Positions 45,545 through 57,725 are shown, counted from the first letter of the stretch. The stretch: 64,000 nt of DNA from Metaphire vulgaris (GCA_018105865.1 CM030868.1:1214861-1278860); one strand, 5' to 3'. Program-made: numbers and translations. Notes: generated by a model from the sequence alone, not told the origin.

Positions 45545-47656
45545 TCAGAGAAATTTAACGTCCTTTCTCAGCGTCTGTGTTGACATTGGCATCTGCTTGC
45601 AAATGTGACCGTCTTTCTTATCTGTAGCTCGACCGACTTCGCGATTGACGCGCGTCATAATTCTGAGCAGGTCTTCACTAGAAAGAGCAACGATATTGAT
45701 CAGATAATTAGCAAAAGTTCACGGCTCAGTTGTTAACTAACTCTGTACACATTTAAATGCATGGAAAAATTATTGGAGAAATGGAAAAATTCATCCACCG
45801 CCAGCGGAAGCCCTTGGCATTAAGATAGCGGCGCCATAGAAGTCGATTGATTAGCTGAATATGGTCGGTGACTTGCTTTAGGCCAGTGACTAGTGGACCA
45901 CTATCAGATCACAACATAAATGGAAGATCTCCCATCATGATCAGTGGCATAGCCAGGATTTTCCGAAGGGGGTTTACAAACGACCCTTCCAACCCCCAAA
46001 AATGTCGTCACCTATTATTTTTCTTCATTAAGTTAGTTATACAGCTATATGAGTGCATGAACAGTACCAATACAACTGGTACAATTAGTATTTTTCTTAT
46101 GCTTCTTTTTATTTTTTCTACATTAAACCCAATTTTGGCACCCCTCCACCCACAGAATAATAATATGCAATAAAAACATTTTTGGTCGGCCAACCAAGAG
46201 AGAGGGTTTTAACCTCCTCCCCAACTCCCCTGTCTACGCCACCGATCATGATGCAACCGACTTGAGAATTCTCAAGTGCATCCTGGGAAGAGGTCATAAC
46301 CTTTGTGGATGTCATAAATGGATCATCGCGAGAGGTCAATTCAAATACCTGGCAGCGTACAGTCTCAGCATTTTCTCCAGGGCCGTGATGAACCAGGAAC
46401 CGAGCGCAGGACTACGGAAAGACACGTAACCCGGGACCGTCGAAAGACACAAATAAAAGTCGCCTAATGACGGAATGCTTTCCTTCAGCGCGGCAACACC
46501 GTCCGGCGCGGGTCTTGCCTCGGCGTCGTCTCCCTTGCAGTCGGTTTGAATGACACACGCTTCAAATGAAAAACCGACACAAAATTATCGAACGTTTTCA
46601 TTTTAAATCTATAATTCAAAACACAAACATAACATTATGTTGAGTCTAATACTCAAGTAGCTTCTAATGATTTCCTTCAATGCACTGAAAAGTTAATTCC
46701 TGACCATTCTCCCCTATTTCCCGTCCCTTCATCTGACCCTTTCCTTATTTTTCAATTTTCATACTTACTAGCCCCATCATTTCTGCATTAACTCATCTTT
46801 TCACTTTATCAGCCTTCATATAAAATTTTTTGCAGCCCATATACTCAAATTATTTCTACATACATTCATAACATCAGTACCAATTATTACACAATTCTGT
46901 TTCTATAGTAACGCTAACTGCTACCTCCCTTAGATATCCTCTGTTTTGGTTGTAAATGCATCCTTCTGCTTTAGCCATTAACATCATAAGCAGGGATATT
47001 TTTACACCCCCCTAATACCCTCTAATTTGAGACCAACACCCCAAACCCTCCCCCTAATTTCAGCTATGCAACAACCATTTTTTTGCTTGTCAGAATTTTT
47101 GGCAGGGTACCCCCAGAATTTACCGACACCCCCCAAAAAAATGATAATCCTAGAAATAACCACCCTGTCATAAGCTAGAATTTTTTAAAATTTCCAAAAC
47201 ATCATTTTAAGAAGAATGCCAACCTTCTTGAAAACTGTCACCCTGACATGCCTGAATGAAGAACAGCTTTGGCTTGTCAACAAGACTGCGACATCGCCCC
47301 GGCACAAAGCACCCAGTGACGTGCTTCAACTGCACCGCCTTCCCGTTGGCACCAAACACCGAGCCCTCCTCACCGTGCGACAGAATGAAGCAGACGAAGC
47401 AGTCGAACTGCGAATGGTCTCGAGCAGCCGTCTGCTCGAGCTCTTCCAAGATTTCGTCGTCTGTTAAATCGCGACAAACTTTCACATCAAATTTGAGTTC
47501 TTTCTTGAAAACATCCTCCAGAAGACCTGCAAATAATAATAATAATATTGTAAAATATTACAAATAGGGCATCATAATGCTGGTGAATGAAAACACAATT
47601 ATTTAACATATTTTATAAGGATAAAGAATTTAGCTCCAGTTATGTTACTGCGCTCA

Positions 47657-47709
<53 letters not shown>

Positions 47710-48746
47710 GGTAAAGACCACACCAAAGCACTCTAAGCCCAGTCATTAATTATTATTATTATTATTACTATTATTATTACTATTATGTATGTATTCAATT
47801 ATACATGTGTACAAGTGTACATGACACACTCTTTCCCTCTGACTGATCTCTGGAATGACCTGATCTTTTGCGGATGGATTTGAAGTACCATCGATTGATA
47901 CCCTTGAGTATTAGAACTGGTGCTATAGAAGTGCATATTTATTTATTACATTATTTATCATTATTATTATGTTCATTTCATAACAAAACGTTACCCCATA
48001 ATAGATCATATGTAATGTAGGAAGGTTACTCAAAAACTGTTATAATGGGACTGGACTCTACAATAGCACAATTCAACTCCTTTGAAAAGTAAATAGCGGT
48101 AACTTTCTGGGACATATCAAGCAAAATTTCATAAACATAGCATATACTTTCTTAATTTCATGCACAAATAAACATAAATGGACAATAAGATGCAACAAGA
48201 TAGTCTGGATAAAAATGTACAAGCCATTGTATCTATGCGCAGATGTCCAGCCTTGGTATAAAGCACGATAATAATGCAGTGTGCCTCTATGACAGTACTG
48301 TTTACCAGTGTTTAGCTTAACTAATGCTTATAGGCTACTTACGACAATCTCTGTCCGATCCTTTTCGACGGCTTAAATTATTTTCTCCATGAAATTGTTC
48401 ATTGTTAATGATCAAACATATGCCTGAGATAAATTCAAGGATAAATATCATACATTATATATACAACTTCAACAATATTTATCAGGCATATAAGTTTTTA
48501 GATTTAGTGTAAAACTATACACAAATCAAAAGTATCGAGGTTTTTCCTGAACTCACGATAGAAGGATATAACCAACAATTAAAATAATATTAAACGAATC
48601 CCAACACATGGATTCAAAAGTCATTCTATATAAGTATTATATAGAGTATTGTTTTGAAATTGAATAAAAGAAATATCTTACTAGATATTTTAAAATCAAT
48701 TCAACAAACACAGGTCAATTAAGCCTCCTAAACCACTTTAAATAAC

Positions 48747-48807
<61 letters not shown>

Positions 48808-51091
48808 TGCCTTCAGATCTATAGCACATTATCTCAGTGAAAGCATCAAATTATTTTGTCACCTCTTGGGTCGTGAGTCATTGGGTAGAAATCATCTGAA
48901 TTCACGCACTGATTTGCACTTGTGGCTTGACCAGCAGTTTGACCATCAGCTGAAGAATCTTCAGTGCACATGCGAATAGTTGAATAAGTGCATAGTGACG
49001 GCTGCTCTCCTGGAAATTGTCTAGGAAAATTGAATTCCGTTGCTTCCGGTGGAGAAATATTTGCGTTGGTGTTGTTTGAACTGGTCGTTTCATAGTACGG
49101 TCGAAGGCTGACCGGGTTCTTGTTGGGACGAACGTTGTAATGACTATTCCGAGGGCTTTGATGATGAGAACTCTGTGATGAAGAGGAAGATGAAGACAAT
49201 GCGTTGGTTGACTTATTCCTTTCTATAGAAACCAAAAAAACACTGCAAAGAAAGAATAATTATAATCCTCACGTCGATGTAAGAAGTACTTCACAGATTT
49301 TAATATTTAGGTTCAAAGATCCTTGCCAAAGCTCAATGCAAGGTTAGGTTCTTTCATTATCTTCACCAATTAACCCCTTAACCGGCCGTGACAAGTATAC
49401 TTGTCCATTTTACATGGAGTCACAAATAAATGGCCAGTTAAGGGGTTAAACAACAACACCCATTATTAACTGCCTCTACATAAACAGAATGCTGAATTTC
49501 AAGCACAGATATTGATTGGTTTTTTCACACACACCGATTGAAAGAGAAGGTTGCAGCCCGCTCAGTTACTGTAAGCTGAACTGCAGTGTCTCGAAACCAT
49601 GCAGTCAGTTAAAATAGTAGAACATCAAATAATTATAACACCGATGTACCAGTTACAGGTAATAAACCTAATATTACTTCTAATACACTAATCAAAATAA
49701 AATCGCGATGTTTCAGGTCTGACTGACTACGAAATTCACTTACGTCCACGCAAGAACTGGTCAATGTGTTTAACTTCTTCGACAAAACCGACTTCCGATA
49801 AAATTTCTCGAAGGAATTGCAGATCATTCTCAAGGACGTTTATCAAGCCCAGCCGCTCGAGGGCAACGAACAGATCGAGAGGATCCTTTATCTTCTCCAT
49901 TGCCGCTCTCGAAATCTGCGGACAAAACACACGGAAATCGTCGAGTCGGTCACTTGTGATATGTTCCGCGATACGAAAGAGCAAAACTCTGAAAAATAAA
50001 TAGAATTTCACAGATGAAGATTGTTCATCATGCATGGAATCCATTGATTAATTTATAGAACATACGTACATATGCCCAATGCCCTTGACATTATAATAAT
50101 GGCGCCATAGAAGTCTATCAAATGATTGACTGATTGATTGGTTCATTGGTTGATTAAGGAGTCTCCCAGCCAGGTTCTCCAAAAAACTGTTCCTAGGGTC
50201 TAAAAAACCTCTAAGTGGGAAAAAACATAAACAAAACTTCAAAATTCATGTGTTTTCCAGAAATGTGAGCAATGACATAAAATCACACATTAATTGCTAA
50301 TGTAACAAGTGAAAACTAACCACAAAATATATAAAAATGATACACGATATGATACATGATACACAAAAATGATATCCTGCCATACCGCATTGACAAAACT
50401 ATCATGAAATAGGAAAGAAAAGTACAGATAACATTAAAGCATATGTCCAACCTGCATGGATTACAACAACCTTTGCCTTCATCTACAATCTGTTTTACAA
50501 TTTCTACAGTGTACTGCAGCTTTGATATAAGTCTATTCTGGTGAATTAAATACAGAAGTTCGGCAATGCTGCACGGTGACATCTCCAGCTTTTTGAATTC
50601 GTCAAACAAACGCAGAGCGGAATTTATGTTCTCCATCGTTCGGGTGAAATGAAATCAGAACAGAGAAACTTCAGCGCTTTCACGTCTCGAGAAGTCAAAT
50701 TGTCGTTAATCTGCTTAAGAGCGGAAAGTAGCTTGAATGCGTCATTCTGTGCATCGGTTGCGACTGATCGACGCATCTGTAAACCAGATTTTAAAAAGAT
50801 TAACTCTGTAGCTTCATACAATACTGGGATAGACTATCACTGTTATTATCACGAAATAACTTTGGCCATTGTCTTTGAATTAGAAAACACAGCATGATCT
50901 GAATTAGAACTGTGTGGAACTTTAGAGAAGATTAACTGCTGACAATAATATTGCCCTAGATATTATGATAGTGGCGCCATAGAAGTTTAGTTATTGACTG
51001 ATTGATTGATTGTCAGAGCTAGATTGTCATGCTACTTACCTGGATGATAAAGTATTGCAAGAGTAATTAATCTAACACGCTCACGAAAATA
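45545..51091 (-). CDS. CASP8-like: Caspase-8/10-like initiator caspase with tandem DEDs
   Basis: Coding exons 50452-50776, 49744-49988, 48863-49222, 48343-48423, 47224-47526, 46349-46559 and 45545-45677; a likely 5' UTR exon is 51040-51091. Exons 1-2 encode two death-effector domains (LTSRDVKALKFLCSDFIS...ALRLFDEFKKLEM; then HITSDRLDDFRVF...ALERLGLI). Exon 3 is a Ser/Asn-rich linker. The protease has CLIINNEQF, catalytic His in FILSHGEEG, catalytic Cys in FIQACQGD, and p10 motifs SFRSPALGSWFITAL and ILxxTRVN-like LLRIMTRVNREV, ending TLRKDVKFL. This is the death-receptor/FADD-type initiator architecture. CDS totals 1658 nt, one short of a full frame; the break is in exon 1 near 50640 (ISPER then MENINSALR). 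With that base it is 552 aa. Confidence 0.9.
45788..45855 (+). repeat. SINE-like repeat, family A
   Basis: GGCATTAAGATAGCGGCGCC, then ATAGAAGTCGATTGATT. Confidence 0.6.
45944..46250. mobile_element. Family G-like element
   Basis: ATCAGTGGCATAGCCAGGAT at the left and TGTCTACGCCACCGATCA at the right are inverted complements, so an 8-bp outer repeat ATCAGTGG/CCACCGAT-like extends the ends. The interior differs from the other family G copies. Confidence 0.55.
46991..47167. mobile_element. Family F element, inverted copy
   Basis: CAGGGATATTTTTACACCCC at the left and TAGAAATAACCACCCTG at the right. It lies about 57 bp downstream (transcript sense) of the caspase p20 exon. Confidence 0.7.
47632..47710 (-). 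repeat. Family L fragment with (AAT)n
   Basis: TAGCTCCAGTTATGTTACTG then CGCTCATG and an AAT tract: the inverse of the 19530 copy. Confidence 0.55.
47826..47960 (+). mobile_element. LINE 3' UTR fragment
   Basis: CACACTCTTTCCCTCTGACTG, CTGGAATGACCTGATCTTTT and GAAGTACCATCGATTGATAC are near-identical to 33705-33800. Confidence 0.7.
48750..48804. repeat. (ATT)n microsatellite after a family C SINE fragment
   Basis: CCTCCTAAACCACTTTAAAT precedes about 18 ATT units, 60 bp from the caspase linker exon. Confidence 0.8.
49370..49449. mobile_element. piggyBac-like MITE, copy 5 (divergent subfamily)
   Basis: TTAACCCCTTAACCGGCC to GGCCAGTTAAGGGGTTAA; same ends and length (80 bp) but a different interior with ACAAGTATACTTGT. 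Confidence 0.8.
50078..50145 (+). repeat. SINE-like repeat, family A
   Basis: ATAATGGCGCCATAGAAGTC, then GATTGACTGATTGATTGG tail. Confidence 0.6.
50945..51015 (+). repeat. SINE-like repeat, family A
   Basis: GATAGTGGCGCCATAGAAGT, then (GATT)n tail. Lies between the caspase first coding exon and the presumed 5' UTR exon. Confidence 0.6.
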
Positions 51092-51702
51092 CTGCAGAAA
51101 AACACAGAGTGTCGAATCTACCAACGGACCTGCTGTTAGTCGTGAATTTAAGGAAGAAAATTAGCCGTTTTAACTTAATTTCCTACTTATTTTAACATAA
51201 ATAATCGAAACCGAAACCAAAATAAAAAACAAATTATCTGAATAGAAGCCTTTACCGTCGATTAGTTCCCGAGAAAGTATAATTAATTAATGCGCTAGTT
51301 AAATGTTTTTCGGTTCACGATTATCGCACAATTGCACAAATGTGTTTTCTGCATAAAACTGATATTTTTGTCAAAATTCTCCGACTATGATTAATATCAC
51401 AGCATCTGTGTAAGTAAGTAAGTCGACCACCGTGTTAAAAAGTAAGTAAGTAAATCAAATTTCTGATGTACTGGCGTCTTATAGACACTCTGGTACTGGT
51501 CTGTGTCAGGGAGTCTGGTCTGATTGATCAATTCACGTACAGACCCTTGTTGGGTGTCAAATGTAAAAACCCAGTTGGCTGTCCACTTCTCTCTCCTTTG
51601 TCACAAGGGGGCCAATATAAATTCTGTATTGACGTTTAGAACATACTGTATTATAATTCTTTTACAAATGTTGGGGTATCAAGTGAGGATATCAAGTCAA
51701 TA

Positions 51703-51765
51703 AATTCGAGACCACTGGTGGAAGTGATGTAATTATCGAGACCACTGGTGGAAGTGATGTAATTA
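51703..51765. repeat. About 30-bp direct duplication
   Basis: Two copies of a unit starting TCGAGACCACTGGTGGAAGT and ending GATGTAATTA. Confidence 0.85.
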
Positions 51766-52434
51766 CTTCACCAAAGTTAAAAGTACACCTTATGTATCCA
51801 CTAAACTAAATACTATAGTATAGTATAATATAATATAACTAAACTAAACTTATAATTAAATATAATAAAACTTAACTAAAAATGTAATTAAGTATGGTAT
51901 AGTCTAGTATATTGTATTAAGTATAAGGTTTACTGTACACTGTATGTCCAAAATGCTGTAAAACTCACATACGGTATTTATACATTTTAAAAGTTATGCA
52001 AGGCTTATAGCCTTATAATAATAATAATCATGAACTGATTATGGTGGCATATCGTACAAGTACTACTAGGACACCGTACAACTAAAAAAACAAACAGTAT
52101 ATATCCTAAAACCCAGATACCCATTAAAAAGGGTGTGCAGGATGGGTCCCATCCCATGGGAGGTGTCAACACCTCCTAGTTCTGTGGCAGATCACTGCCT
52201 AAGGTGAATTTGGTAGCAGTGCATATGTTGAGGCAATGTGTTCCAGAGTTTCAAGCATAAGAACTCATGATTGAAAAAAAGATTTGTTACATAAGTTGCT
52301 TCACGGAGTTTAAAGAATTTCATTGTTAAAATCCTATAATGTTTATCAACTTAAAACAATTTAGAGATGCTTTTATTGTTTAATATCACACATTTTTATT
52401 CCTGAGATGTTTAAATTGCCAAACAGTCAGACTA

Positions 52435-52566
52435 CAGTAAAACCCATATACTATAACATAGAAGAGTGTGCAGAATGTGACAAACATAGGCAGTGTTGAC
52501 ATTAGTATATAAACATTAATATTGACCAAATGCAGTGATGCTAACAGCATTAAACAGGTTTCACTG
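52435..52566. mobile_element. pogo-like MITE
   Basis: CAGTAAAACCCATATACTAT at the left and AAACAGGTTTCACTG at the right, TA on both flanks, 132 bp. Confidence 0.65.
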
Positions 52567-52899
52567 TAAATGCAAATGTTCAATTTATATAGCACTTTTA
52601 TATTAATATAGCAGTCATCACATGAGTTACTTGATTCAGTAAAATTTAACAGGAAAAGGCAGACTAGTGTCTTTGCAGACTACAAAAGCTGGAACAGTGC
52701 AATTAACCTGAAAGAATACAATTTGGCAGGCAAGAAAAGCCAATAAACGACAAAGATAAATGCCACGATATTACGTACGGCACAAGTCGAATGGACTACA
52801 TCTGTTTGTGCAAGAACCAAAAATAACTCGAGGTAGGAAAAAAGAAACAGCAATATTGTTCCAAATTGAACGGATTATCTCAACAAAAGAACGTCAAAA

Positions 52900-54523
52900 T
52901 CAAAATAAAACCAGGTCAAGTTCGGAATTCACTTTCCTACATCCGGTGACGCTAAACGCACCAACGGTCGGAGGAAAGAACGTCAGACGTCCCAGAACCG
53001 AACCAATCAAATCGTCCGACTGTTCGACGCCTCGCGACTCGAGCGAAGCCGCGATGCATTTTCTCACGTGTCGTCGTTCGAGAGGCAGAAACGGAACGGT
53101 GCGGTCGATGAATTTTCCCGCGACCATCCTGTCGCACCACGTATCGCGAGTCGAGCCCTCGAGTCTGTCGATGAGCGCGTCGTAGACGATACTCTCTCTT
53201 GGATGACCCTGCTCGAGCGTTTCTGCAGTGAAAGCGTTAATTGTCGTGCTACCTGTGTTGCTCAGTAGCAGGATAATCGCTCCGTCGTTCTGCCTATTCG
53301 AAAAGTGCTCCTTCATAGAGCGGAATGCGGTTTCAAAGTCGGAAACCATCTCCATCCTTGCTTTGTCCATCTCGTCTATCACGAAGAGGTGAATTCCGCA
53401 CGACGACCTTGCCCTCGACAGAAACCAATTCTCAAGGTCATCCGCACCCACGGAATTCCTGGTCAAGTGCAGCGCCACAACAAAACGATGGACGTTTTTC
53501 TTAGGAAAAAATTGAGCCAGAACATTGCTCATGTGATTTTTTCCAATCCCCGTCCACCCTTGAAACGACAAAACCAAAAGGTCCTGTGCAATTTTTCCAT
53601 CTTGTATAAACAGTTCTAAACTTTCCATGAACACTTCTATGGCCAAATGCTGTCCAAAGACCTTCTCCGTAAGTTCTTCCCGTACGAGTGTTGTGTTCAA
53701 ACCGATGCGACACAAAGAATTTTCAAAACACACATTTTGAATGACAAACGCTAGTAATAGCAACCCAAACATTGAAAAGACAGAAAACGATAAGCACGAC
53801 ACAGATGGCCGGTGAGGTCTTGCAGGTCCCAAGTTGAATGTGTTACATTTCCTTTCATTCAGTGATCTATTAGAATCTGATGCCATATTTTCGTCAACAT
53901 TTTCCTCGATAGCATTTTGGATATCTCCATTACCAGGCCCAAAGTTGTTCGACAAATCAAATGTAGCTAGATCTTCATCAATAACAGAAGGCTTAGACCC
54001 ACAACCGATGTGTGAAGATGGCATTTTCAAATGCTTTTGGAAAAATTGCTTAAAATTGGCAGATTCTTCTGATTTAGAAATTTCTCTGGAGGCAATCTCC
54101 TTTTGGGAATGGAATTCCATTCCAACTAAAGATGGAGTTGCCAACTTCGGAGTACTTGAAGACGGCCTGTAGAAAGCGGGAAAGGTCAACTTTGCATGCT
54201 GTGCTGATAAAGAAGTTTTTTTGACCAGATAATTCAGAAATCTTCAAAGATGAAATAAGTGATGTTGGAGAGGTACTGTCTGTAGAATTTTTAGAATTTA
54301 ACAGAAATCCCGATGAAACAGGTTTAAATCCAGTTGAAACCGGATGACTTGGGAACAGGATTGGCGAAAGAACACCACTGCTGTTCACATCGAGACAGCT
54401 GTCACTCCAATCCATTTCTTCGTTGCTCCTATCTTGATAATTTAATGGTTGATCAAAGGAATTTCTCGTCAATCGTGGATTATACTGAGGGGTGAAATTT
54501 GCAGAGCGGATCAAATAATTCAT
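52900..54523 (-). CDS. TOR4A-like: Torsin-4A-like AAA+ protein (one frame break)
   Basis: Torsins are AAA+ ATPases of the ER/nuclear envelope lumen. The C-terminal part has Walker A GWTGIGKN (torsin-type Asn after the Lys), Walker B HLFVIDEMDKA, and the torsin sensor-II motif FSVTGCRKV. As in torsin-4A, a long polar N-terminal region and one membrane helix (FSVFSMFGLLLLAFVIQNVCF region) precede it. The coding part lies in one exon; an acceptor-like TTTTGCAG 15 bp upstream of the ATG implies a 5' UTR intron. The first about 100 codons are one frame away from the rest; the switch maps to a run of seven A (54226-54232), and one A fewer makes a continuous 540-aa frame. Alternatively translation could begin downstream. 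Human TOR4A is about 423 aa, so the N-terminus is longer here. Confidence 0.85.
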
Positions 54524-55084
54524 TGTATTTACTTGTCCTGCAAAATAGAAAGATATTCAATGTGTTAGAATTGCTACAGTTCACCCAACACACAATTGAC
54601 GAGCAATTTAGCAATATTTAAATTAAGGCCATAAAATGCCAGCTCTAAACTTAAACCTTCCTGTTTCAAAAGTCATTTCCTCCATAGCTACAGCAACCCA
54701 GCCTAAACCTTCCCCGATGTTTCCGCAAATAACCTAACCTAACCTCACACAGGCTTACTTAGCCTCCTAAACCACTTAAAATCACATTATTATATTATAT
54801 TATATAACCTAACCCTAACACCAAGAGATCAATCAATACACGCCTATGGACCAACATGCAGAAACATTGTTATAGCACACTGCCACATATATATAATGCT
54901 AACGTCTAGCACAGCGTCCCCAGCCTTGTGGAGCGTTGTATGAATTGCTCATAACGTCTTGAGCAGCGTCCCCAGCCTTTCTAAGTTATATCTTTATTTC
55001 TTATTTTTTTACTTTTATTTTTCATTTTCTTGTTTTTCCTATATTTTTTGGTCGATATTGGGCTATTAGGTTATTTTGCGGAAG

Positions 55085-55170
55085 GACACATCGGGACGCC
55101 GGTCTCCACTTTAACCCATTAGGGTAATACTTTTTCCAGCGCTATATAAATCCACGAGATTTTACTTACC
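55085..55170 (+). repeat. SINE-like 3' end, family B
   Basis: GGTAATACTTTTTCCAGCGC, TATATAAATCCACGAGATTT, TACTTACC. Confidence 0.6.
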
Positions 55171-55797
55171 ATTTCAAACAAGGGACTTAGTAATAAAAAG
55201 ATGTTCTAAAATGTGTAACTCTAACATCAAATCAAGACCGATCAAGAGTAGGAGTCCTGCCGAATAAAAGCATCCGCCACGATAAATACCAACTTAAAAC
55301 TATCAATTATATAGCACAAGTACATATGGTCGTACTGCTTTAATATCTATTTTTTTTAAAATTGGAGTGTTAAAGGCGGCAATTAAACTATCAAGCCACA
55401 ATGGAACGGCGGATATTCACGCTTCTGACAATTATTTTCTCGGAAAATTGCGACAATCGAGAATTTTTAAAAATATTTACCTAAACAAATTCAAAAGCAA
55501 AAGTTAAATGGCCACACTTCTAGGAGGAAGTGACTTTTGAAACAGGACTTACAGGAGTGTTGTCGATAGTCACTTTAGAAAAATAGTAGGAGAAGGTCTA
55601 GGCCACAAGAGACTCGTTAATAATGGGCTCATATGCTCGTGGCCCCGTGGGTGTTGATTACATGGTTCAGTATTTATTTGAACCCATTATCCTCCACTGG
55701 CGTAGCCAGAATTCTGAACTAGGGAGCACATTGATATTTTCGGTCCAACATGCTGACAAGCAAAAAAGTTAGGCGTTTCATCAATCGACAGAACATT

Positions 55798-55799
<2 letters not shown>

Positions 55800-55841
<42 letters not shown>

Positions 55842-55978
55842 GTAAGTAAAAAATCTATATAAAACAGTAGCTGCTTATTCTTAATAATATTATTAATATC
55901 ATATATCATATCATATCATTAATATCAATCATTAATATCAATCATATCATTAATAATATCATTATATATATCATAATA

Positions 55979-56034
<56 letters not shown>

Positions 56035-56085
56035 AACAACACCAAGTTTTAATGTGGTTCAGTGGGGTCTGCCCTGTGTGATCAG
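55800..56085. repeat. (AAT)n, (ATATC)n and (ATT)n tracts with a family C SINE end
   Basis: AAT run, GTAAGTAAAAAATCT (family B tail), irregular TCATTAATATCA repeats, ATT run, then AAGTTTTAATGTGGTTCAGT of family C. Confidence 0.75.
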
Positions 56086-56463
56086 GTATTAGCAATTATA
56101 CAGAATTACTAAATAGACTTTAATTTAAGTTTTACAAATGCTTGTATAAATGATTGTGGCTGGAGGCTGAGTTGTATCTATTTTTATAGAGAATAATTCG
56201 CTGATAAGTATTCTTCTCTATTTTGAACATTTCTATGGCATTTTATCTTTCTTATTCGCTAGGTGGCAGAAGTGTTCTAAAACTCCCGTTAAGACGATTT
56301 TCAGAAACTTCGAGCGTCGATGAAATGGAGAAAGACCCGTATCAGTGCACCGTCGTGCCAAGGACTTGTGTTCCTGGACGCAACACCTATAGATAAATTG
56401 AACTGAGACAAAACTTTTTCAGGATCTTATAAGATGTTTATTAAAATCGCAGTGGGCTGTAAA

Positions 56464-56464
<1 letters not shown>

Positions 56465-56510
<46 letters not shown>
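56465..56510. repeat. (CT)n microsatellite
   Basis: About 22 CT units preceding the 205-215-bp tandem repeat. Confidence 0.95.
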
Positions 56511-56513
<3 letters not shown>

Positions 56514-56514
<1 letters not shown>

Positions 56515-57019
56515 ATTGAGCCCTTGCTTTTAGCATTCTTTGCTACATCGATATCAATCGCTATTGCAAACTTAGGCCATCGTCTTCTGTATTTGAAACG
56601 CATACACCATGACAACCCTCGTTATTCCATGATGCTAATTCAAGGCATATGGGGGGCATAGGATTTGTGCAAATTCAACCGCTATTTTGAAAGTTATTTC
56701 GTCCGGCTAGAGATGAATTTCAAGCACCATATTGAGCGACTATCTTTAGCACCCTTTAATACATCGATATCAATCGCTATTGCAATCATAGGTCATCACC
56801 TTCTCCATTTAAAACGGTTAATTCATGACAACCCTCGTTATTCCATAATGCCAATAATGCATAAGATTTGTGCAAATTCAACCGAATTTTTGAAACTTAC
56901 TTCGTCCTGTTAGAGATCGATTTCAAGCACTATATTGAGCCATTGTCTTTAGCATCCTTTAATACATCGATGTCAATCGCTATTGCAAACTTAGGCCATC
57001 GTCTTCTGTATTTAGAACG
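56514..57019. repeat. 205-215-bp tandem repeat, about 2.4 copies
   Basis: Copies begin near 56514, 56729 and 56931 with ATATTGAGC, followed by TACATCGATATCAATCGCTA and CATGACAACCCTCGTTATTC. Spacing is about 215 and 202 bp. The third copy is interrupted at about 57019 by a TGGCGTCGCCAGG element. Confidence 0.85.
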
Positions 57020-57209
57020 CAGTGGCGTCGCCAGGAATTTTTGGTTGGAGGGCAAAAGGGGCTAGCGTGTCAGATTCCGTACCCACCCCTCACCCCTCCA
57101 CAGAAAACTTTCTCACCGGATTTGCGCGAATCTGGTAGGTGGTCTGGGGCAGGTTGGGGGGGGGCGGCGGCAGTTGCCCCATTTGCTGCCTCCCGTGGCG
57201 ACGCTAATG

Positions 57210-57210
<1 letters not shown>

Positions 57211-57277
<67 letters not shown>
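57211..57277. repeat. (CT)n(TA)n compound microsatellite
   Basis: About 13 CT units joined to about 20 TA units and followed by another CT run. Confidence 0.95.
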
Positions 57278-57279
<2 letters not shown>

Positions 57280-57597
57280 CTCTCTCTCTTCTTCCTCTCC
57301 GTCTCTCCGTGAGAATATCAGGAGTCAGAAAGGGGGTCCTTCAGAAAAGAGTTTCAAAAGCAATGAAGTAAGTAAGTAATGAGTAATGTTGTTACAGCCA
57401 ATGAGTAAAAAAGATGCGTCATATGCCCTCATACCGTTGACATGAATTAGGAGCCCATATAAGGTCTGCAGGCGAGAATCAGTTACGCAAAGGACGTGAC
57501 TTTTTGTCCAAAATGCACAAAAAACAAACTAACGGGCACCAGTACATTCAAAAAGTAAAGAACCGTTGGCGCCCCTAGGTAGGGTAAGACAGGTAGG

Positions 57598-57725
57598 GCA
57601 GATGCCTTGGGCGCCACTTGAAGGGGGTGCCGAAAACTCTGTGATCTACTCTACTCGGCATAGAATTTGGTGGAAAGAGAGGAAACCAGGAAAATTGAAT
57701 TTGAGCACATAATAGACCAGTTCCC
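57598..57725 (+). repeat. Dispersed repeat (GGCGCCACTTGAAGGGG)
   Basis: GGGCGCCACTTGAAGGGGGT, CGAAAACTCTGTGAT, then AGAGAGGAAACCAGGAAAAT and GAGCACATAATAGACCAG. The end of the window (63856-64000) is a second copy with a long CT expansion, and 62400-62560 an inverted partial copy. Confidence 0.65.

Larger units (their letters stand above)
51092..52899. other. Intergenic interval caspase / torsin
   Basis: No exon recognised. It contains (GTAA)n-tailed SINE pieces (51408-51460), a 31-bp direct duplication (51703-51765), a family L-like fragment (52160-52290) and a pogo-like MITE (52435-52566). The caspase promoter should lie just beyond 51091. Confidence 0.5.

Noticed and set aside
45868..46193. 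101-aa frame
   Set aside because: Lies within a family G-like repeat in a caspase intron; no homology seen.
52760..53185. 141-aa plus-strand frame
   Set aside because: Antisense shadow of the torsin AAA+ exon.
56434..57065. Small gene made of repeats
   Set aside because: Repeat periods are not multiples of three, frames break between copies, and there is no splice structure or homologue I recognise. Kept only as a finding about the repeat.
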